Shown: positions 56,734 to 64,000 of the stretch, piece by piece
How the letters are laid out: every line of letters begins with the position of its first letter
How positions within the stretch are numbered: the stretch's first letter is position 1
Source: Dactylis glomerata
Taxonomy: Eukaryota; Streptophyta; Magnoliopsida; Poales; Poaceae
Length of the DNA stretch: 64,000 nucleotides
NCBI GenBank assembly: GCA_007115705.1
Contig: QXEO01001125.1
Coordinates: forward strand, 434,001-498,000
Direction: 5' to 3'
Program-made: the position numbers and the translations under genes
Notes under the pieces: model-generated
What the model saw: only the letters and a program-made list of their open reading frames with translations
Databases searched by the model: none
Told to the model about the DNA's origin: nothing

Positions 56734-58323
56734 TGATACGTCTCAAACGTATCTATAATTTTTGATGCTCCATGCTTGTTTTTACACCATTTGCCTATTG
56801 TTTCGTTACACTTAGTGGCATTTTTATACATTTTCCGGAACTAACCTATTAACGAAGTGCCACAGTGCAAGTTTCCTGTTTTCTGCTGTTTTTGTGTTTC
56901 AGAAGTGATACACAGGAAATATTCTCGGAATTGGACGAAACAAGTTCCTGAAGTCATATTTCACGGGGAAGCTCCCAAACATCCGAAGACCTGACGGAGG
57001 GGGGCCACGTGGCCCCCACACACAGGGGCGGCGCGGCCTGGCCCCTGGCCGCGCCACCCCCTTGTGAGGCCGCGTGGCTCCACCTCTGACAGCCCCCCTT
57101 CGCCTATATATACCCCCTGACAAGAAAAACCTAAGGCCCCAATGAGTTTTCCAGAATACATCGCGATCCGCCGCCGCCGTCGACCCGAAGATCGGGAGGG
57201 TCCAGAAGCTCTTCCCGGCACCCTGCCGGAGAGGGGAATCGCCACCGGAGGTCTTCTTCATCGCCATGCTTGCCTCCGGAGCGATGAGTGAGTAGTCTAC
57301 CTTGGACTATGGGTCCATAGCAGTAGCTAGATGGTTGTCTTCTCCACCATGTGCTTCATGTTTAGATCTCATGAGCTGCCCTACATGATTGAGATCACCG
57401 TTATGTAATACTATGGTGTTGGTTTGTTGGGATCCGATGAATATTGGTGTTTATGATTAAGTTGCTGTACTGAATTATATCTTTTGTTATCTCTATGTTG
57501 TTTATGATCTTGCATGCTCTCCGTTGTTAGTAGCTATCTTGGCCGAGTAGTTGCTAGTGACTCCAAGAGGGGATATTTATGCTCGATAGTGGGTTCATGC
57601 CTCTATTTCACCTGGGGAGTGACAGAAACCTCTAAGGTGGTAGATGTGCTGTTGCTACTAGGGAGAAAACAACATTCATATGCTCAAGGGCATATGCTTT
57701 GTTTACATTACACACTTTGCTTAATGCAATTATCTGTTGTTCGCAACTTAATACTTTTGGGGTGTTCGGATGATATCCCCGAGGGTGGATTATTAGTCAT
57801 AGATGCAGTTGGATGGCGGTCTATGTATTTTGTTGTAATGCCCAGAGTAAATCTCATAGTGATCTTCTTGACATATCACGTTATCTTTATTCTATCAATT
57901 GCCCAACTGTAATTTGTTTACCCAGCATGTTATTTTATCTATGGAGAGACACCACTAGTGAACTGTGGACCCCGGTCCTATTTTAATCATATTGCAATCA
58001 CCTGTTTACTATTCCCGCACTGTTTACTTTACTAGCATATTACTACTGTTTTCCACTCGATACACTCATAACCTTTGTTTCAAGCAAACCGGTGAGATTG
58101 ACAACCTCATCGCAATTTGGGAACAAAGTATTTGTTTGTGTGTGTGCAGGTTCCACAAACACCTTCAGTCGTCATCGTCTCTCTTCTCCTGATCGATAAA
58201 CCTTGGTTTCTTAACTGAGGGAAAACTAGCCGCTACACTCATCATACCTTCCTCTTGGGGTTCCCAACGGGCTGGTCATCACCACGCACAAGGACAGTTT
58301 GCTTACACATCAAACAGCAAGCA
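56734..58323 (+). repeat. 5' LTR of element B
   Basis: TGATACGTCTCAAACG ... CAGCAAGCA, 1,590 bp, with a TATATATA promoter box at 57115-57122. A 122-codon antisense ORF in all three LTR copies (51289, 56899, 61961) is conserved only because the LTRs are; no function is assigned. Confidence 0.92.
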
Positions 58324-58333
58324 GCTACTTTTC

Positions 58334-58351
58334 TGGCGCCGTTGCCGGGGA
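58334..58351 (+). other. Primer binding site, element B
   Basis: TGGCGCCGTTGCCGGGGA, identical to that of A, 10 bp after the LTR. Confidence 0.88.
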
Positions 58352-58520
58352 AGAGAGAAGACTTCTGCGAGGGGAGTTCTTCGCACACACATACTTTACT
58401 TTGTTATTTGTTTTGCTTTACTTTATTTTATTTTACCTGCATTGCTTTTTATATCAAAAACCCAAAAAAATTAGAATCCTTGGTAGTTGTTTTTACTTAC
58501 CTGCTTTTAGTTTTGTTACA

Positions 58521-59216
58521 ATGAGTAATCCTGAAGTAGAAGTTCGTAGTTTCAAGCAACAAGGGGGAGAAAGTTTAAAAGATGCTTGGTACCGTATTAA
58601 CAATGCTCATCATAGGTGTACCAAGAAGCACTCCACCACGATCCTCCTTAGAAATTTTTATGTTGGTATATCTAGCTGGAATAGGTATGTTCTTGATACT
58701 CTTACAGGAGGTAATTTTCTGGGTACTCCCGCGGGAGAAGCATGCACTATAATTGAAAGTTTAGTGGGAGTACCACCTATTCATGTTGCTAAAACTGAGA
58801 CCACCTTGGAAGAGGTGGTAGAAAAGCTCAGCTCCTTAGAAAAAAGTTTGCCAAGTATCCTAGAAAATGCTAGCCGCGATAGTGAATTAATAGAAAATAT
58901 TGGTAAGAGAATTACCATTTTAGAGGCTAGCACTACTCATGACAATCAAAACTTGAGGATTGGTAAACTAGAGGAGTCTATGGAAACTCTTAGTTTAATC
59001 TTCTCTTCTCTTAAATTTAAGAAGGAGAAAGTGTTTGTTGGAAAAGAGCAAAAATTTATGTATGTTCCCAAGGTTTCTGCGCTTAAATCTCAACATGTTC
59101 TTAAGATTGGTAAGACTCTTAGCTCCACTAAGGGTAACTTGCAGGTTGAATCATCTTCGGGAACCTTCAAAGAGCCTACTGAGGTAACTAGCACTTCATC
59201 ACTTGATATTACTTGA
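58521..59216 (+). CDS. Element B gag-like protein, 231 aa
   Basis: The start at 58521 (MSNPEVEVRSFKQQGG) matches the position of the A gag start after nearly identical leaders. The N-terminal part keeps only the central gag motif (ESLKDAWYRINNAHHRC ... LLRNFYVGISSWNRYVLDTLTGGNF), corresponding to AWERMK ... FYAGLNFSSRNLLDSAAGG in A. The rest is a coiled-coil-rich segment (LEEVVEKLSSLEKSLPSIL, IGKRITILEAS, IGKLEESMETL) and a basic tail ending SSLDIT, the same last residues as in A. Capsid-like N-terminal helices and the protease are missing. The frame is intact. It may be a regulatory or assembly partner, or simply a remnant. Confidence 0.7.
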   Translation: MSNPEVEVRSFKQQGGESLKDAWYRINNAHHRCTKKHSTTILLRNFYVGISSWNRYVLDTLTGGNFLGTPAGEACTIIESLVGVPPIHVAKTETTLEEVVEKLSSLEKSLPSILENASRDSELIENIGKRITILEASTTHDNQNLRIGKLEESMETLSLIFSSLKFKKEKVFVGKEQKFMYVPKVSALKSQHVLKIGKTLSSTKGNLQVESSSGTFKEPTEVTSTSSLDIT

Positions 59217-61780
59217 TTCGCAATTTTCTGCGCCTAGCTCAAAGGCGTTAAAGAAAAGCACTCTTGGGAGATAACCCATTGTTTACTTTTTAGTACTTTT
59301 TCTTTTATTTGAGTCTTGGAAGTCATTACTACTGTAATGACCGCTCCTTATCTTGTTTATTTCGTTTTTGTGCCAAGAGAAGCCTCTAATTTGAGTGAGG
59401 TAAAGATTTGGGGTTATTGCTGTCCTGAAACTGTTTTCGGTGCTGCACCGTAAAAATTCGTGAAAATTCTCTGTTTATCTTTTTGACCTGCGATTTCTTG
59501 TGCATATGCCCCAGGTTATATCCAAACTTTTCTTAGTTGAACACTTTTTGATTTGAGCAACAGAAAATCCCTCAAAAATTCGTCCATTATCAGCTGTCCA
59601 GTTTTGACAGATTTCTGCCAATATTTGTTTTTGCCAGTTTATCGCTTTCTTTTGAGTTCTTTTTGATCATGGAACTCTTGTGGAAGTTGCTACAGTAGTA
59701 TATACTTTATATGTGGTGGTTTTGGGTTGAAACCTGAAGCTAAAAGAGGATGAATATATTTTATGCTTGCACTAATGTTGCTAATAGAATTGTGTTTAGT
59801 TTTGTATGAAGGAAGTTTTCAAGTGTAGGGATTGGAGAATGATGAGATGAGTTGAAGAATGGAAAAAAGCTCAAGCTTGGGGATGCCCATGCATCACCCC
59901 AAGAAATATCCAAGAAGTACAAGCGTCAAAGCTTGGGGATGCCCCCGAGGCACCCCTTCTTCATCGGCAAAAATCAGGTCACCTTTCAAAACACTATATT
60001 TTTATTGCTTCATGCACTATGTGTTTTTCTTGGAGCGTCAGTTGTTTTAGTTTTCTTAGTTTTCTTAGTTTGTTTGTTTGCTGCAATAAATGGTTGGACC
60101 CCAACAAATTTCCTTGGGAGGAGATGTACTCGTTTTCATTTGCAAAGAATGCTCTAGTTTTCACTCTTATTAATCGAGCATTCATCTTTTTCTGCTACTG
60201 CTTTTGGTTTTCGTTTTCGCCTTGATATGCGTTCAGATTTTGCCATATCTTTTCATCAAGGTGTATTTTTGCCTCTGGTCTTCATTGGTTTTCATCAAAA
60301 GAGGTGTTTATAAAAATTTCAAATGGTGTTGGAAAAGAGAAAAAGCTTTGTGCAAAATAGTGGTACAAGAAGGAGCTTGTGTAGACTGCGGCTTAGGCTT
60401 TTTCATGTCATGCTTGATGTCTTTTTGATAGTATGCTTAGTGGTTTTGCTGTAGCATGACTTGTCTCAAATAACTGAGATTGCTTAATGAGCCTTTGAAA
60501 AAATCATGCGTTGTTTTTATTGTATGGAAGCATTAGTTTGGTTTTCTCCTTGATGCTTTATTTGGGTTGACTTGGCGCATGCTCACACATGTTAGACTCT
60601 TACAAAGTCGCCATTAGCCTTCATGATCATTTAGTTTTAGACTTTTGATGCCATCGTATGCTTCTTTTAATGTCGCTTTGTCGCTTTGCATGATTATGGC
60701 CATTATTGCTCTCTTAGTTGGTCGCTCCCAGTCTTTTGCTAGCCCTCACCTTGTACTGAGTATGAGCTCTACTCGTGCATCCAACTCCTAAAAGCCAAGT
60801 TTGCCATTGTGTCCACTATAAATTCCTATGCATGGTATTTGTAAGCCATTCCAAAGTAAAATTTTCGTGTGCTACCTTTCAAAAACCTTCAAAACACTTC
60901 TCGTTTTGTGACACTGTTTTCAGCTCATGGGGACGTAGTGGTCGGATTTGCTATCTTCCATATTGTCTATTCCAAAAAGAAAAAAAAAAAGAGAAAAAAA
61001 GAAAAAAAGGCACTCCTCCAATGAATGTGAATGTTGGGGGGCACCCGATGGAATCGGTTAGCCATGGTATGTGAAAGGAAAAGGTGGGGAGGAGTGCCAA
61101 GTTTTATAAAAAGAGCACGAAGTGCCAATCTCTCTCTCAAAAACTTGCTTTATTTTTGTATGGAAGATAGTAAGAACCCCATTGCCAGTCGTTGACAAAG
61201 ACAACCACCTCTCAAAATCAATTTTTCTCTCTTTTTTACAAATGAAAAGCTCTAGCACATGTTTAAATCACTGCTTCCCTCTGCGAAGGGCCTTTCTTTT
61301 ACTTTTATGTTGAGTCACCACCTTCTTTCTTTATGCACCATTAAGAGAGCATAGTTGTCATTCTTAGTGTGATATGCATTGTCCCAAGGTTCATTGATTT
61401 ACTCATATTGTTGGTTTCACTTGTTCTTAAATTATTTGTATCTAGTCGCCCTCTTAAACTTTGAGGTGTCCTATGCATTTATGTTTTGCTCTCTTTGAAG
61501 GACAAGCTGAAAACCATTTGTATGCTTTTCCTTATGATTTGAACACACGTTTGACTTTCATTGTTTCATTATCATGATCTTTTATTTGTGTTCATTTGCA
61601 TGTTTACAACATGGTTGCTAAGTTCTTATTGTCATGATTATATCTTTCATGCCCATGTTTTAAGTTCTATTGATCCCAGCTCATCAATGCTTACATATAT
61701 GATCAAGATTGTGTAGGTGCATGTCACCTCAAAAATTATTCTTTTGTTATCACTTACCTACTCGAGGACGAGCAGGAGTT
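59217..61780 (+). other. Element B 3' non-coding internal region
   Basis: Collinear and nearly identical to A (55085-56733, then 63387 onward). It includes AAGCTTGGGGATGCCC copies near 59874 and 59930, an A/G-rich microsatellite (60976-61010) and short ORFs only. Confidence 0.8.
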
Positions 61781-61795
61781 AAGCTTGGGGATGCT
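61781..61795 (+). other. Polypurine tract of element B
   Basis: AAGCTTGGGGATGCT immediately before the 3' LTR at 61796, preceded by GAGCAGGAGTT. Confidence 0.75.
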
Positions 61796-63386
61796 TGATA
61801 CGTCTCAAACATATCTATAATTTTTGATGCTCCATGCTTGTTTTTACACCATTTGCCTATTGTTTCGTTACACTTAGTGGCATTTTTATACATTTTCCGG
61901 AACTAACCTATTAACGAAGTGCCACATTGCGAGTTTCCTGTTTTCTGCTGTTTTTGTGTTTCAGAAGTGATACACAGGAAATATTCTCGGAATTGGACGA
62001 AACAAGTTCCTGAAGTCATATTTCACGGGGAAGCTCCCAAACATCCGAAGACCTGACGGAGGGGGGCCACGTGGCCCCCACACACAGGGGCGGCGCGGCC
62101 TGGCCCCTGGCCGCGCCACCCCCTTGTGAGGCCGCGTGGCTCCACCTCTGACAGCCCCCCTTCGCCTACATATACCCCCTGACGAGAAAAACCTAAGGCC
62201 CCGATGAGTTTTCCAGAATACATCGCGATCCGCCGCCGCCGTCGACCCGAAGATCGGGAGGGTCCAGAAGCTCTTCCCGGCACCCTGCCGGAGAGGGGAA
62301 TCGCCACCGGAGGTCTTCTTCATCGCCATGCTTGCCTCCGGAGCGATGAGTGAGTAGTCTACCTTGGACTATGGGTCCATAGCAGTAGCTAGATGGTTGT
62401 CTTCTCCACCATGTGCTTCATGTTTAGATCTCATGAGCTGCCCTACATGATTGAGATCACCGTTATGTAATACTATGATGTTGGTTTGTTGGGATCCGAT
62501 GAATATTGGTGTTTATGATTAAGTTGCTGTACTGAATTATATCTTTTGTTATCTCTATGTTGTTTATGATCTTGCATGCTCTCCGTTGTTAGTAGCTATC
62601 TTGGCCGAGTAGTTGCTAGTGACTCCAAGAGGGGGTATTTATGCTCGATAGTGGGTTCATGCCTCTATTTCACCTGGGGGAGTGACAGAAACCTCTAAGG
62701 TGGTAGATGTGCTGTTGCTACTAGGGAGAAAACAACATTCATATGCTCAAGGGCATATGCTTTGTTTACATTACACACTTTGCTTAATGCAATTATCTGT
62801 TGTTTGCAACTTAATACTTTTGGGGTGTTCGGATGATATCCCCGAGGGTGGATTATTAGTCATAGATGCAGTTGGATGGCGGTCTATGTATTTTGTTGTA
62901 ATGCCCAGAGTAAATCTCATAGTGATCTTCTTGACATATCACGTTATCTTTATTCTATCAATTGCCCAACTGTAATTTGTTTACCCAGCATGTTATTTTA
63001 TCTATGAAGAGACACCACTAGTGAACTATGGACCCCGGTCCTATTTTAATCATATTGCAATCACCTGTTTACTATTCCCGCACTGTTTACTTTACTAGCA
63101 TATTACTACTGTTTTCCACTCGATACACTCATAACCTTTGTTTCAAGCAAACCGGTGAGATTGACAACCTCATCGCAAGTTGGGAACAAAGTATTTGTTT
63201 GTGTGTGTGCAGGTTCCACAAACACCTTCAGTCGTCATCGTCTCTCTTCTCCTGATCGATAAACCTTGGTTTCTTAACTGAGGGAAAACTAGCCGCTACA
63301 CTCATCATACCTTCCTCTTGGGGTTCCCAACGGGCTGGTCATCACCACGCACAAGGACAGTTTGCTTACACATCAAATAGCAAGCA
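61796..63386 (+). repeat. 3' LTR of element B
   Basis: Matches 56734-58323. Its promoter box reads TACATATA instead of TATATATA. Ends AGCAAGCA before the CATTC target duplication. Confidence 0.92.
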
Positions 63387-64000
63387 CATTCCAAAGTAAA
63401 ATTTTCATGTGCTACCTTTCAAAAACCTTCAAAATACTTCTCGTTTTGTGACACTGTTTTCAGCTCATGGGGACGTAGTGGTCGGATTTGCTATCTTCCA
63501 TATTGTTTATTCCAAAAAGAAAAAAAAGGAAAAAAAGAAAGAAAAAAGGCACTCCTCCAAAGAATGTGAATGTTGGTGGGCACCCGATGGAATTGGTTAG
63601 CCATGGTATGTGAAAGGAAAAGGTGGGGAGGAGTGCCAAGTTTTATAAAAAGAGCACGAAGTGCCAATCTCTCTCTCAAAAACTTGCTTTATTTTTGTAT
63701 GGAAGATAGTAAGAACCCCATTGCCAGTCGTTGACAAAGACAACCACCTCTCAAAATCAAGTTTTATCTCTGTTTTACAAACGAAAAGCTCTAGCACATG
63801 TTTAAATCACTGCTTCCCTCTGCGAAGGGCCTTTCTTTTACTTTTATGTTGAGTCACCACCTTCTTTCTTTATGCACCATTAAGAGAGCATAGTTGTCAT
63901 TCTTAGTGTGATATGCATTGTCCCAAGGTTCATTGATTGACTCATATTGTTGGTTTCACTTGTTCTTAAATTATTTGTATCTAGTCGCCCTCTTAAACTT
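63387..64000 (+). other. Element A 3' non-coding internal region, part 2
   Basis: Resumes A after B. Matches B's 60844-61457 closely, including the purine-rich microsatellite (63515-63548). The window ends before A's polypurine tract and 3' LTR. Confidence 0.85.

Larger units (their letters stand above)
56734..63386 (+). mobile_element. LTR retrotransposon B, same family as A, nested in A
   Basis: LTRs at 56734-58323 and 61796-63386 are nearly identical (about a dozen differences seen). Internal order: primer site, a 231-residue gag-like ORF, long non-coding 3' region, polypurine tract. Flanking 5-bp target duplication is TATTC (56729-56733) and CATTC (63387-63391), one base mutated. The insertion site matches B's own internal sequence at 60844 (GCCATTCCAAAG), confirming insertion into a relative. 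No protease or pol. Confidence 0.92.
51124..64000 (+). mobile_element. LTR retrotransposon A (Athila-like gag), interrupted by element B
   Basis: A 5' LTR (51124-52824), primer binding site, gag-protease ORF and long 3' non-coding region run to 56733 and resume at 63387 after element B. By comparison with B, its polypurine tract and 3' LTR should begin about 340 bp beyond the window. No reverse transcriptase or integrase is present, so it is non-autonomous as seen. The Athila-like label rests on the gag and protease style. Confidence 0.85.

Noticed and set aside
51124..63386. Single LTR element with a third, solo LTR
   Set aside because: The 5-bp duplication around 56734-63386 and the uninterrupted site at 60844 show a nested same-family insertion instead.
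1..64000. tRNA or rRNA genes
   Set aside because: No cloverleaf-type or rRNA sequence was noticed by eye; the only tRNA-related sequences are retrotransposon primer sites. A tRNA scan was not possible here.

Overview
The window is intergenic DNA from a large grass genome, almost certainly a Triticeae species (wheat, Aegilops, barley or rye). The evidence is the kind and nesting of the transposable elements: full-length CACTA (En/Spm) transposons, Ty3/Gypsy LTR retrotransposons with plant-type gag proteins, Stowaway and Tourist-like MITEs, LINE remnants and a probable Helitron. I see no bacterial features and no confident single-copy host gene. Two short candidate host-type genes lie near 38.9 and 42.3 kb.

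Layout. (1) 1-20594: a minus-strand Gypsy-type LTR retrotransposon that enters the window inside its 3' LTR. It encodes only gag plus a partial protease. Its leader is interrupted by CACTA-1 (3269-19167, AGG target duplications). CACTA-1 carries a broken TNP2-type transposase gene, two tandem near-identical hairpins, a small unknown ORF, and an intact 7-exon accessory transposase fused to a Ulp1-like protease. A probable Helitron holding a Stowaway MITE sits within it. (2) 21052-37680: CACTA-2 (ATA target duplications). It has an intact 10-exon TNPA-like gene on the minus strand, a 13-copy 325-bp tandem array with a three-unit higher-order pattern, an intact two-exon DEDDy 3'-5' exonuclease gene, and a decayed TNP2 gene in divergent orientation. 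(3) 37681-43103: a unique-looking stretch with two related small genes, a 5'-truncated LINE and a foldback element. (4) 43104-48279: CACTA-3 (CGT target duplications), a deletion derivative with CCGTCGGC-rich ends. (5) 48280-51123: MITEs, a LINE scrap and an old duplicated repeat. (6) 51124-64000: LTR element A (5' LTR, tRNA-type primer site, gag-protease, no pol). A same-family element B (56734-63386, CATTC/TATTC target duplication) is inserted into its 3' internal region. The 3' end of A lies beyond the window.

How the parts work together. In CACTA-1 and CACTA-2 the TNP2-type transposase genes contain frameshifts or nonsense codons. The accessory genes (TNPA-like proteins, Ulp1-like protease, exonuclease) stay open through all inferred exons. 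Both elements would need a transposase supplied in trans. Likewise the LTR elements encode gag with or without protease but no reverse transcriptase or integrase, so they look like non-autonomous passengers. The items most worth a second look are the exonuclease-bearing CACTA with its internal satellite-like array, the tandem miRNA-like hairpins in CACTA-1, and the exchange of coding cassettes between LTR elements A and B.
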